This document shows, piece by piece, positions 9,182 through 17,108 of a DNA stretch of 64,000 bases. The notes below the pieces were generated by a model. The model was not told the DNA's origin. It saw nothing but the letters and a program-made list of their open reading frames with translations, and searched no databases. The stretch covers positions 1-64,000 of the forward strand of contig NZ_JAFMOX010000066.1 of assembly GCF_019049655.1 (NCBI RefSeq), read 5' to 3'. Within the stretch, counting starts at the first letter, position 1. The number at the start of each line of letters is the position of its first letter. A program made the translations under genes and the position numbers. This DNA comes from Rahnella rivi (GTDB lineage: Bacteria; Pseudomonadota; Gammaproteobacteria; Enterobacterales; Enterobacteriaceae).

Positions 9182-10051
9182 ATGTGGCAAGCCGTCAATC
9201 GTTTGTTGAGTGAACATCTGGGCAGTGCAGAAATCCGCGAACGTGTTGAGCTTCCGGGAGGTGAAATACATCCCGCCTGGCGGCTGAGTTATGGTGACAG
9301 GGATGTGTTTGTTAAATGCAACGCGCGCGAAATGCTGCCTATTTTCGCCGCCGAAGCCGATCAACTCGCCCTGCTCGCCCGCAGTCAGACAGTCCGCGTT
9401 CCTGAGGTTTATGGCGTGGGCAGTGACCGGGATTACAGTTTTCTGTTACTTGAATATATTCCGCAAAAATCTCTCGATGCGCATAATGCCTATCTTTTAG
9501 GTCAACAACTTGCCGCTCTGCACCAGTGGAGTGAACAACTGCAGTTCGGGCTGGATTTCGATAATGAACTGGCAACACTTCCTCAGCCCAACAGCTGGCA
9601 GAGACGCTGGGCAACATTTTTTGCCGAACAACGCATCGGCTGGCAATTACAGCTGGCAGCTGAAAAAGGCATGATTTTCGGCAATATAGACGACATCACT
9701 GCAATGGTTCATGGGCGGCTACAGAACCATCAGCCTCAGCCTTCCCTGCTGCATGGTGATTTATGGCCGCATAATTGTGGACTCTCTGAAAACGGTCCGG
9801 TGATTTTCGATCCTGCCTGTTACTGGGGCGATCGCGAGTGCGATCTGGCGATGCTACCTTTATATCCTAACGTTCCGCCTCAGCTTTACGACGGCTATCA
9901 GAGCAAGACGCCGCTCCCCGATGACTTCATTTCGAGGCAACCGATATACCAGTTATATTATCTGCTGAACCGCAGCAATTTATTCGGTGGCCAGCATCAG
10001 GTCGTCGCGCAACGCGCGGTGGAAAGGTTGTTACACGAAGATTTTAATTAG
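9182..10051 (+). CDS. yniA: Fructosamine kinase family protein YniA
   Basis: Probable cytoplasmic small-molecule kinase of the fructosamine-3-kinase family, thought to phosphorylate ketosamines formed by glycation so they can be removed; the substrate here is not known. The 289 residues match E. coli YniA throughout. The kinase catalytic loop is HGDLWPHN with His191 and Asp193, followed by the metal-binding DPACYWGDRECDLAML. A Shine-Dalgarno AAGGGG lies 9 nt before ATG. It converges with yniB across a 13-bp hairpin. Confidence 0.9.
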   Translation: MWQAVNRLLSEHLGSAEIRERVELPGGEIHPAWRLSYGDRDVFVKCNAREMLPIFAAEADQLALLARSQTVRVPEVYGVGSDRDYSFLLLEYIPQKSLDAHNAYLLGQQLAALHQWSEQLQFGLDFDNELATLPQPNSWQRRWATFFAEQRIGWQLQLAAEKGMIFGNIDDITAMVHGRLQNHQPQPSLLHGDLWPHNCGLSENGPVIFDPACYWGDRECDLAMLPLYPNVPPQLYDGYQSKTPLPDDFISRQPIYQLYYLLNRSNLFGGQHQVVAQRAVERLLHEDFN

Positions 10052-10080
10052 CAGGATACATGAGTAAATGCACAAACGAA

Positions 10081-10113
10081 TAAGGCCTGAATAACTGAAA
10101 TATTCAGGCCTTA
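10081..10113. terminator. Bidirectional hairpin yniA / yniB
   Basis: A perfect 13-bp inverted repeat (TAAGGCCTGAATA / TATTCAGGCCTTA) with a 7-nt loop between two convergent genes, with modest T-rich flanks on both strands. Confidence 0.75.
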
Positions 10114-10159
10114 TTTATGCCTCAAAGCGGCTTAAATTAACCCGCCGGTTTCACCGGGA

Positions 10160-10708
10160 TCAGCCCAGTAAACCTAATAATTTCAAAATGAAATAGCCGA
10201 TAACCGCAATGATGGCGGGCAGAATATACAGCGGGAAATATTGTACAAGAATGGTATGTCGGGGGATCACTATGCGCTCTTCAATCTGGGGACGTGTACG
10301 CCCTTCTGCGCCTTTTGCCTGCTCAAGTATCAGCTGATCCTGAATGCCTTCCCGAATATGTTTCACCTGACGTGACATTCTTGCGCCAGAAGCCTGAAGT
10401 GCCAGCCCGACGAAGATCAGCCAGTAGATAACGAAGAACATAATATTCGCGCTGGTGAATCCCTGCCCCAGTGACGGCACAGGCGAGTTGTACCAGAACA
10501 CGTTGAGGAATGTGGTGTTAAAACGCGCCATGTCCACCATAACATGGACAAAATCCAGCATTACCGCGTTGATACCCTCTTGAGTCTTAGTGTGTTCATT
10601 AATAAAGTTAAGCAATGAAATCAATGTGGAAAGCAGCGCGGGAATGAAAATTATCCACCCGGCAACTCTTTTCAGGACCGCGACACGCCCGGCTTGTTGG
10701 TACGTCAT
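10160..10708 (-). CDS. yniB: YniB family inner-membrane protein
   Basis: Uncharacterised inner-membrane protein, 182 residues, similar in full to E. coli YniB. Hydrophobic segments are seen at about residues 17-34, 90-107 and 160-180, with a charged cytoplasmic stretch between the last two. The function is unknown. CAAGGGGAATTC precedes the ATG. The order yniA-yniB-hxpB is conserved in enterobacteria. Confidence 0.88.
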   Translation of the reverse strand: MTYQQAGRVAVLKRVAGWIIFIPALLSTLISLLNFINEHTKTQEGINAVMLDFVHVMVDMARFNTTFLNVFWYNSPVPSLGQGFTSANIMFFVIYWLIFVGLALQASGARMSRQVKHIREGIQDQLILEQAKGAEGRTRPQIEERIVIPRHTILVQYFPLYILPAIIAVIGYFILKLLGLLG

Positions 10709-10901
10709 GAATTCCCCTTGTTAGGACGTCTTTATCTTCCGCTAAGTTTACCCACAGAAAGTCTGAACCGCTCATCATTTTAACCAGTTAGCAAAATACT
10801 GACCTGAAAATGGCTGCTTTAGGATTTTTTGCAACAGATTTAACCCTTTCTCAGCCGGTGATACAGTAACAGTCTAATTCACTGATATGGAGTTCGCCCG
10901 C

Positions 10902-11567
10902 ATGGCCTATGCCCGCCCCGTTAACGCCGCAATTTTCGATATGGATGGTCTGTTGATTGACTCTGAACCTTTATGGGTTCAGGCAGAGCTGGATGTTTTT
11001 AGCAGCCTCGGTGTGGATATCTCACAGCGCCATTTACTGCCAGATACCCTCGGTTTGCGCATCGATCAGGTGGTGCGGATGTGGTATCAGGTATTGCCGT
11101 GGCAAGGCCCAAGCCAGGAAGAAGCATCGGCGATGGTCATCGCCCGCACCCTTGAACTGGTGGAACAAACTCGCCCGCTGTTGCCTGGCGTCACGCACGC
11201 GCTGGAGCTTTGCCGCGATCAGGGGCTGAAGATCGGTCTGGCCTCAGCATCGCCACTGCATATGCTGGATACCGTACTGGAAATGTTTAACCTGCAATCG
11301 TATTTTCAGGTTCGCGTCTCTGCAGAACACTTACCCTACAGCAAACCACATCCGGAAGTTTACTTACTCGCCGCCGCAGAGTTACATGTGGATCCGCTGC
11401 ATTGCGTGACGCTGGAAGACTCTTTTAACGGCATGATCGCGACGAAAGCGGCACGTATGCGCTCAATAGTGGTGCCGGCTCATGAGTTCAGTGCAGATCC
11501 GCGCTGGGCCCTGGCCGATACCCGGCTTTCTACTCTCGAAGAATTGCGTCCTTCGCACATCAGCTGA
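10902..11567 (+). CDS. hxpB: Hexitol phosphatase HxpB (HAD family)
   Basis: Cytoplasmic HAD-superfamily phosphatase; the E. coli homologue (YniC) removes phosphate from hexitol phosphates and 2-deoxyglucose-6-phosphate. The DxD motif FDMDGLLIDSE supplies Asp13 (nucleophile) and Asp15; motif II is GLASAS, motif III the lysine in YSKPHPEVY, and motif IV LEDSFNGM. The start is set at MAYARPV because GGAG lies 9 nt upstream; an in-frame ATG 5 codons earlier overlaps that Shine-Dalgarno. Length 221, as in E. coli. Confidence 0.92.
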   Translation: MAYARPVNAAIFDMDGLLIDSEPLWVQAELDVFSSLGVDISQRHLLPDTLGLRIDQVVRMWYQVLPWQGPSQEEASAMVIARTLELVEQTRPLLPGVTHALELCRDQGLKIGLASASPLHMLDTVLEMFNLQSYFQVRVSAEHLPYSKPHPEVYLLAAAELHVDPLHCVTLEDSFNGMIATKAARMRSIVVPAHEFSADPRWALADTRLSTLEELRPSHIS

Positions 11568-11571
11568 ACCT

Positions 11572-11602
11572 GAGGCGCAGCGCATTCTTGCAGCTGCGCC
11601 TC
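11572..11602 (+). terminator. 3' hairpin of hxpB
   Basis: A 10-bp GC-rich stem (GAGGCGCAGC / GCTGCGCCTC) with an 11-nt loop starts 4 nt after the stop codon. It is followed by CTCCTCCTGCT rather than a T-run, so it is an imperfect terminator or a processing hairpin. Confidence 0.55.
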
Positions 11603-11692
11603 CTCTCCTCCTGCTAAATCCCTCGCGTTATCTGCACTAAAACTGACATCACAACAGATTAATGTCAGAAATTTTGAGCTGCCTCAAAAATA

Positions 11693-11711
11693 AATAAAAC
11701 GTTATTTCATT
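11693..11711 (+). promoter_or_regulatory. KdgR-type operator upstream of kduI
   Basis: AATAAAACGTTATTTCATT matches the palindromic KdgR box, recalled as AATGAAACAnTGTTTCATT, at 15 of 18 fixed positions. It lies about 155 nt before kduI, and kdgR itself is encoded 5 kb downstream. KdgR is known to repress pectin and ketodeoxyuronate catabolic genes and to be released by 2-keto-3-deoxygluconate. Confidence 0.7.
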
Positions 11712-11866
11712 TTTATTGAATTCACATACCGATGACCTTATGATTTCTGCAACACGGACGAGCCGGGAGCTCTCCTGCTTCTGTACGCTGTCACTGCCAC
11801 GCAACGGTCAGACTAGCCCGGCAAGTCCTCCTTTATATGCACAACACAACGCACAAGAGGCACGAC

Positions 11867-12703
11867 ATGCAAGTTCGTCAAAGCATTCACAGCGACCACG
11901 CTAAAACGCTCGATACTGCTGAGTTACGCCGCGAATTTCTCATCGAGAAAATTTTCGAAAGAAATACTTACACCATGACCTATAGCCATATCGACCGCAT
12001 CATCGTCGGTGGCGTAATGCCCGCTGAAAAATCGGTTTCTGTCGGTGATGAAGTCGGTAAGCAACTCGGTGTCAGCTATTTCCTTGAGCGCCGTGAGTTG
12101 GGCGTGATCAACATTGGCGGGCCTGGCATTATTGTCGTTGATGGCACAACGTATGAGATTGGTCATGAAGAAGCGCTGTATGTGGGCAAAGGCGCAAAAC
12201 AGGTTGAATTCAGCAGCATCGATACGACAAAACCCGCCAAGTTCTATTACAACAGCGCCCCTGCGCACACCACTTTCCCAAACAAAAAAATCACTCTGGC
12301 AGAAGCATCGCCGCAAACCATCGGTGATGCTGCCACCAGCAACCGCCGGACAATCAACAAATTCATTGTTCCGGACGTGCTGGAAACCTGTCAGCTGACC
12401 ATGGGGCTGACCAAGCTGGAAGAAGGCAGCCTGTGGAATACCATGCCGTGCCATACGCATGAGCGCCGCATGGAAGTGTATTTCTACTTCAACATGGAAG
12501 AAGAAACCGCCGTCTTCCATATGATGGGCAAACCGCAGGAAACGCGCCATCTGCTGGTGCATAACGAACAAGCCGTAATTTCACCAAGTTGGTCGATCCA
12601 TTCCGGCGTCGGTACTAAGAATTACACCTTTATCTGGGGCATGGTGGGAGAAAACCAGGTCTTCGACGATATGGATCACGTCAAAGTCAGCGAAATTCGC
12701 TAA
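11867..12703 (+). CDS. kduI: 5-dehydro-4-deoxy-D-glucuronate isomerase
   Basis: Converts 4-deoxy-L-threo-5-hexosulose uronate to 3-deoxy-D-glycero-2,5-hexodiulosonate in pectin and hexuronate breakdown. It is a cupin metalloenzyme; the zinc ligands His196, His198 and Glu203 are seen in CHTHERRMEV, with a further histidine in SPSWSIHSGVG. The start MQVRQSIHS gives 278 residues, the family length, with AAGAGG upstream; the frame is open 10 codons earlier. Cotranscription with kduD, 76 nt downstream, is likely under KdgR. Confidence 0.96.
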   Translation: MQVRQSIHSDHAKTLDTAELRREFLIEKIFERNTYTMTYSHIDRIIVGGVMPAEKSVSVGDEVGKQLGVSYFLERRELGVINIGGPGIIVVDGTTYEIGHEEALYVGKGAKQVEFSSIDTTKPAKFYYNSAPAHTTFPNKKITLAEASPQTIGDAATSNRRTINKFIVPDVLETCQLTMGLTKLEEGSLWNTMPCHTHERRMEVYFYFNMEEETAVFHMMGKPQETRHLLVHNEQAVISPSWSIHSGVGTKNYTFIWGMVGENQVFDDMDHVKVSEIR

Positions 12704-12709
12704 TCCAGC

Positions 12710-12734
12710 GACTCCGCCATGATATGGCGGAGTC
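12710..12734 (+). repeat. Perfect hairpin between kduI and kduD
   Basis: An 11-bp perfect inverted repeat, GACTCCGCCAT / ATGGCGGAGTC, with a 3-nt loop and no T-run. It could stabilise the kduI mRNA or uncouple expression of the two genes. Confidence 0.6.
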
Positions 12735-12779
12735 ATCCAATCTTCAGGCGAACGTGCCGAAGCAAAAGAGACTCTGATT

Positions 12780-13541
12780 ATGATCCTCAATGCGTTTGAA
12801 TTAACAGGTAAAGTCGCCATTGTGACCGGTTGCAACACGGGTCTGGGACAAGGCATGGCGCTGGGACTCGCGCAGGCCGGGTGCGACATCGTGGGCATTA
12901 ATGTTTCTGAGCCTGGCGAAACGGCTGAAAAAATCATGACTACCGGACGCCGTTTTCTGGATCTTCGTGCCGATCTGAGCAGTATTCAGGGCATTCCTGA
13001 ACTGATTGTTCAGGCGGTGAATGAGTTCGGCCATATTGATATTCTGGTTAACAATGCAGGCATTATTCGCCGTGAAGATGCCATTGAGTTCAGTGAAAAA
13101 AACTGGGATGACGTGATGAACGTCAACAGTAAGACGTTATTCTTTATGTCTCAGGCAGTGGCTAAACAGTTTATTAAGCAAGGCAACGGCGGGAAAATCA
13201 TCAACATTGCCTCGATGTTGTCCTATCAGGGTGGGATCCGCGTGCCTTCGTATACAGCGTCTAAAAGTGCGGTGATGGGCCTTACGCGACTGATGGCCAA
13301 TGAATGGGCCAAACATGGCGTTAACGTGAATGCTATTGCGCCGGGTTATATGGCGACTAATAATACTGAGCAGCTCCGTTCAGACGGTGAACGCAGCAAG
13401 GAGATCCTCGATCGTATTCCTGCGGGACGCTGGGGTTTACCGGAAGATGTGATGGGGCCGGTGGTGTTTCTGGCCTCTCAAGCGTCTGATTACGTCAATG
13501 GATATACCATTGCCGTGGACGGAGGCTGGCTGGCACGTTAA
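12780..13541 (+). CDS. kduD: 2-dehydro-3-deoxy-D-gluconate 5-dehydrogenase
   Basis: Short-chain dehydrogenase that reduces 3-deoxy-D-glycero-2,5-hexodiulosonate to 2-keto-3-deoxygluconate with NAD(P)H, the step after KduI. The 253 residues carry the cofactor motif TGCNTGLGQG, the NNAG motif, and the catalytic triad Ser145, Tyr158 and Lys162 (YTASK). The C-terminal SDYVNGYTIAVDGGWLAR is typical. It forms an operon with kduI. Confidence 0.96.
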   Translation: MILNAFELTGKVAIVTGCNTGLGQGMALGLAQAGCDIVGINVSEPGETAEKIMTTGRRFLDLRADLSSIQGIPELIVQAVNEFGHIDILVNNAGIIRREDAIEFSEKNWDDVMNVNSKTLFFMSQAVAKQFIKQGNGGKIINIASMLSYQGGIRVPSYTASKSAVMGLTRLMANEWAKHGVNVNAIAPGYMATNNTEQLRSDGERSKEILDRIPAGRWGLPEDVMGPVVFLASQASDYVNGYTIAVDGGWLAR

Positions 13542-13564
13542 CTGAGAATACGTGACAGTATTAA

Positions 13565-13587
13565 GGCGTATTTTTATACGCCTTTTT
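13565..13587 (+). terminator. Intrinsic terminator after kduD
   Basis: GGCGTAT / ATACGCC stem with a 4-nt T loop followed by five T, 23 nt after the kduD stop. Confidence 0.88.
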
Positions 13588-13656
13588 CATTCTAATCATA
13601 CCGTTGACAATTAGTTACAGGGTTCTGCTTCCAAGATTGTGACAGTTTCACTTATA

Positions 13657-13672
13657 CTGGATAAAATAACAG
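13657..13672 (+). promoter_or_regulatory. LexA (SOS) box upstream of ydjM
   Basis: CTGGATAAAATAACAG fits the CTG-N10-CAG LexA core with an AT-rich centre and flanking TA/TT. It lies 20 nt before the ydjM start. E. coli ydjM is an established SOS gene, which supports the assignment. Confidence 0.75.
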
Positions 13673-13692
13673 TTATTCAGTTCGGACGCGTC

Positions 13693-14250
13693 ATGACGGC
13701 GGAAGGCCACCTCATTTTTTCTATCGCCTGTGCGGTATTTGCCAAGAAGGCGCAGCTCTCTCCCGAGCTGGCGCACGGCGACTGGTGGCATATTATTCCC
13801 GGCTCATTACTGACCTGCCTGTTGCCGGACATCGACCATCCCAAATCTCTGATTGGCCAGCGTCTGAAATGGATTTCTCACCCCATCGCACGCGCCTTCG
13901 GGCATCGCGGTTTTACACACAGTTTGCTGGCCGTCATTGGCGGCATCTTCCTGCTACGCACGCATTTCCCCCACGACTGGGTTATTCCGGCTGATGCTTT
14001 TCATGCCATGATCATTGGTTATCTCAGTCATATACTTGCAGATATGCTCACGCCAGCGGGGGTTCCCCTGCTTTGGCCATGCCGATGGCGCTTTCGCCTG
14101 CCCATTATTAACAGTCAGAAAGGTAACCAGCTGGAACGAACGCTCTGTCTGATGCTGGTGGGGTTAACGCTGTTCTGGCCAGACTGGACGCCCATTATTG
14201 GTGCAATCAATCCTGACATTTTTAATCATCTTTTGAAGCTGTTCATCTGA
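13693..14250 (+). CDS. ydjM: YdjM-type membrane-bound metal-dependent hydrolase
   Basis: Inner-membrane protein of the YdjM/YbcI (DUF457) family, predicted metal-dependent hydrolase, induced by DNA damage in E. coli; substrate unknown. The start MTAEGHLIFS matches the E. coli N terminus. Conserved metal-ligand candidates are His6, DIDHPKS, FGHRGFTHSLLA and GYLSHILADMLTPAG. There are three or four hydrophobic segments. Length 185 against 196 in E. coli. A LexA box sits immediately upstream. Confidence 0.9.
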   Translation: MTAEGHLIFSIACAVFAKKAQLSPELAHGDWWHIIPGSLLTCLLPDIDHPKSLIGQRLKWISHPIARAFGHRGFTHSLLAVIGGIFLLRTHFPHDWVIPADAFHAMIIGYLSHILADMLTPAGVPLLWPCRWRFRLPIINSQKGNQLERTLCLMLVGLTLFWPDWTPIIGAINPDIFNHLLKLFI

Positions 14251-14435
14251 TCAGACTGAAATAGCGACGATGTGGTGAAAATAAATACAAAAACCATCAA
14301 AAAGTTATAATGCATTCTTTTTGGATATAAATGATCGGGCACCCAAACTGATATTCTGCACCCCAACGCTATGGGATGGTGCAATCCCTTTGGGAACACC
14401 CGTTTAAATATAAAACTATAAGTCTGGAGTTTGGT

Positions 14436-15827
14436 ATGAATCTTCCGCTCGTTCTTAACGTAGTGGTTTTTGTCGCTTTGCTTTTATTGCTGGCGCAAAC
14501 ACGTCATAAACAATGGAGCCTGGCAAAAAAAGTCCTGGCCGGTTTGGGTCTGGGTGTTGTATTCGGTCTGGCACTGCAACTGATTTATGGTTCAGATGAC
14601 CCGATTCTGAAAACGTCAATTACCTGGTTCAATATTGTCGGCAACGGCTACGTTCAGTTACTGCAAATGATCGTAATGCCGCTGGTCTTTGTGTCGATTC
14701 TCAGTGCCGTGGCGAAACTGCATAATGCATCTTCTTTAGGCAAAATCAGTTTCCTGACCATCGGTACCCTGTTGTTTACCACGCTTATCGCCTCCCTGGT
14801 GGGTATCTTCGTCACCGGTCTGTTCGGACTCACCGCCGAAGGTCTGGTACAAGGCACGCAAGAAACAGCGCGTCTGACGGCGATTCAATCCAACTATGTG
14901 GGTAAAGTGGCTGATCTGAGTGTACCTCAGCTGATCCTTTCCTTTATTCCTAAGAACCCGTTTGCCGATCTGACCGGTGCAAGCCCGACGTCGATCATCA
15001 GCGTAGTGATCTTTGCCGCTTTCGTGGGCGTTGCTGCCCTGCAGCTGGTGAAAGACGATGCTGAAAAAGGCCCGCGTGTTCTGGTCTTCATCGATACCCT
15101 GCAGGCATGGGTGATGAAACTGGTCCGTCTGGTGATGAAACTGACCCCGTACGGCGTACTGGCGTTAATGACCAAAGTCGTTGCCGGCTCCAACATTCAG
15201 GATATCGTTAAGCTCGGCAGCTTCGTTGTGGCCTCGTATTTGGGTCTGGCGATTATGTTTGTCGTGCATGCCATTCTGTTGTCTTTCACCGGCGTGAATC
15301 CGATGAAATTCTTCCGTAAAGTGTGGCCGGTGCTCACTTTCGCCTTTACCAGCCGTTCAAGTGCAGCAACTATTCCGCTAAGTGTTGAAGCGCAAACTCG
15401 CCGTCTGGGTATTCCTGAATCCATCGCCAGCTTCGCCGCATCCTTCGGTGCAACGATTGGTCAGAACGGTTGTGCAGGTTTATATCCAACCATGCTGGCA
15501 GTGATGGTGGCGCCAACGGTCGGCATCAACCCGTTTGATCCGGTGTGGATTGCAACATTAGTGGGTATCGTGACCCTGAGCTCTGCCGGTGTAGCCGGTG
15601 TGGGTGGCGGCGCAACATTTGCAGCCCTGATCGTGCTCCCGGCAATGGGCCTGCCGGTTACCCTGGTTGCATTGTTGATTTCAGTGGAACCGCTGATTGA
15701 TATGGGCCGTACTGCACTGAACGTGAGTGGTTCCATGACAGCCGGTACGATCACCAGCCAGATCATGAAACAAACTGATAAAGCAGTTATGGATTCAGAA
15801 GAAACGGCTGAGCTGGCACACCGCTAA
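14436..15827 (+). CDS. tcyP: L-cystine:cation symporter TcyP
   Basis: Inner-membrane DAACS-family symporter (formerly YdjN) that imports L-cystine. Starting at MNLPLVLN, with CTGGAG upstream, it has 463 residues, exactly the E. coli length. Features are about eight membrane helices, the re-entrant loop sequence AFTSRSSAATIPL near 310, and the second hairpin region IGQNGCAGLYPTMLAVMVAP. Two conserved glycine-rich stretches (SSAGVAGVGGGATFAAL) follow. It is monocistronic here. Confidence 0.95.
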   Translation: MNLPLVLNVVVFVALLLLLAQTRHKQWSLAKKVLAGLGLGVVFGLALQLIYGSDDPILKTSITWFNIVGNGYVQLLQMIVMPLVFVSILSAVAKLHNASSLGKISFLTIGTLLFTTLIASLVGIFVTGLFGLTAEGLVQGTQETARLTAIQSNYVGKVADLSVPQLILSFIPKNPFADLTGASPTSIISVVIFAAFVGVAALQLVKDDAEKGPRVLVFIDTLQAWVMKLVRLVMKLTPYGVLALMTKVVAGSNIQDIVKLGSFVVASYLGLAIMFVVHAILLSFTGVNPMKFFRKVWPVLTFAFTSRSSAATIPLSVEAQTRRLGIPESIASFAASFGATIGQNGCAGLYPTMLAVMVAPTVGINPFDPVWIATLVGIVTLSSAGVAGVGGGATFAALIVLPAMGLPVTLVALLISVEPLIDMGRTALNVSGSMTAGTITSQIMKQTDKAVMDSEETAELAHR

Positions 15828-15837
15828 GTACTGAATG

Positions 15838-15882
15838 CTGAACATGTTGAGCCGAAACCGCTGGCTTTGGCGACATGTTCAG
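15838..15882 (+). repeat. Long inverted repeat after tcyP
   Basis: CTGAACATGT and ACATGTTCAG form a 10-bp outer stem around a 25-nt interior that can form a small GCC/GGC helix. It starts 11 nt after the tcyP stop, with no T-run. It is likely a 3'-end structure. Confidence 0.5.
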
Positions 15883-15942
15883 TAATCAGAAACACACATT
15901 GCAGTTCATTAACATCGGGCCTGGTGCGTCATTCAGTCACAT

Positions 15943-15974
15943 AAAAAAGCCGTAATCTCTGTGAGACTACGGCC
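15943..15974 (-). terminator. Intrinsic terminator of kdgR
   Basis: On the minus strand a GCCGTA...TACGGC hairpin (with further pairing GTCTC/GAGAT) is followed by six T, about 105 nt beyond the kdgR stop. Confidence 0.8.
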
Positions 15975-16078
15975 AGTGTGAAACAGTCGACACCATCAGG
16001 CGTTCAAACAGAGCTTAACAATTCATTTCACGTATCATCATTTCGGTTTGCGAAGACGTCGTTCTGCTCGGCACAAAT

Positions 16079-16870
16079 TCAGAATGGATAATCGTGGAAA
16101 CCAATTTGCTCTGAAATGTTACGCGCTGCGGTATGCAGCATTGCAACGTAGTCACTCTTACTTTCTTCAGAGAAACGAATTGTCGGGAAGGAAATACTTA
16201 ATCCGGCAATCACCACGCCGAAACGATCGAACACCGGCACGGCGATACAGCGAAGGCCCTGCTCCTGCTCTTCATTATCTTCCCCAAAACCCTGTTCACG
16301 GACCTGATCCAGCGCCGTTTGTAAGTCAGCGGCATTCATAATGGTATTTTCAGTGCTGCGGGTGAACTCAATTTCCTGCAACAGTGCGCTCACTTCAGCT
16401 TTGTCACCCCAGGCCATCAGCACCTTACCAATCGCCGTTGTGTGCAACGGATTGCGTCGGCCAATACGGGAATGCATACGCAGGTTGTACATGGAATCGA
16501 TTTTGTGGATGTAGACGATGCCATCTTCATCCAGCGCGCCGAGGTGGATGGTTTCGCGCGTCAGGCGTGACAATTCACGCATCTGAATATCAGCGCTGCG
16601 GATCAGATCAACGTTTTGCAACGCCTTTGCACCCAGCTCGAACAATTTGAGCGTCAGTGAATATTTCTCTGACTCCCCTTCCTGCGCGACGTAACCCAGA
16701 GATTTCATCGTCTGTAAAAAGCGATACACCGTGCTTTTCGACATCATTACGCGTTGAGAAAGTTCAGTAATACCAATTTCGCGCTCTTCTCCGAGCGCCT
16801 GTAAAATACCAAAAACTTTCAGAACGGAAGAAACGGAATCGGGTTGCTTATCAAGATCTGCGATAGCCAT
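16079..16870 (-). CDS. kdgR: DNA-binding transcriptional regulator KdgR
   Basis: IclR-family repressor of pectin and ketodeoxyuronate catabolism; 2-keto-3-deoxygluconate releases it from DNA. Starting at MAIADLDKQPDS it has 263 residues, as in E. coli. The winged HTH is at about 20-80 (GITELSQRVMMSKSTVYRFL), followed by the IclR effector-binding domain ending FHDYPF. The open frame extends 29 codons upstream without homology. Its likely target, the kduI-kduD operon with its KdgR box, lies 4 kb away. Confidence 0.96.
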   Translation of the reverse strand: MAIADLDKQPDSVSSVLKVFGILQALGEEREIGITELSQRVMMSKSTVYRFLQTMKSLGYVAQEGESEKYSLTLKLFELGAKALQNVDLIRSADIQMRELSRLTRETIHLGALDEDGIVYIHKIDSMYNLRMHSRIGRRNPLHTTAIGKVLMAWGDKAEVSALLQEIEFTRSTENTIMNAADLQTALDQVREQGFGEDNEEQEQGLRCIAVPVFDRFGVVIAGLSISFPTIRFSEESKSDYVAMLHTAARNISEQIGFHDYPF

Positions 16871-17108
16871 AGAGTGAATTACCTGCTCGCGTTGGTTTTG
16901 TTTCAAAAAAAATAGAACGTGGTTTTTATTATAGTGGCAAGCGTCACACAGAAGCAATCAAGCCGTTGAACAGGAATGTGAGAACTGTTAACCCTGTTTC
17001 ATAATATGCATAGACTAAATAATTCGTCACAGACTGTGACTGTTGTCACTTTCAGTTCATTAGCGTAGTAATATTACCCTCACTGATGACTATGCGCTGA
17101 CAGATCCT

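Noticed and set aside
16895..16930. KdgR box in front of kdgR or yebQ
   Set aside because: AATAGAACGTGGTTTTTAT matches the palindrome at only about 10 positions, near what AT-rich DNA gives by chance.
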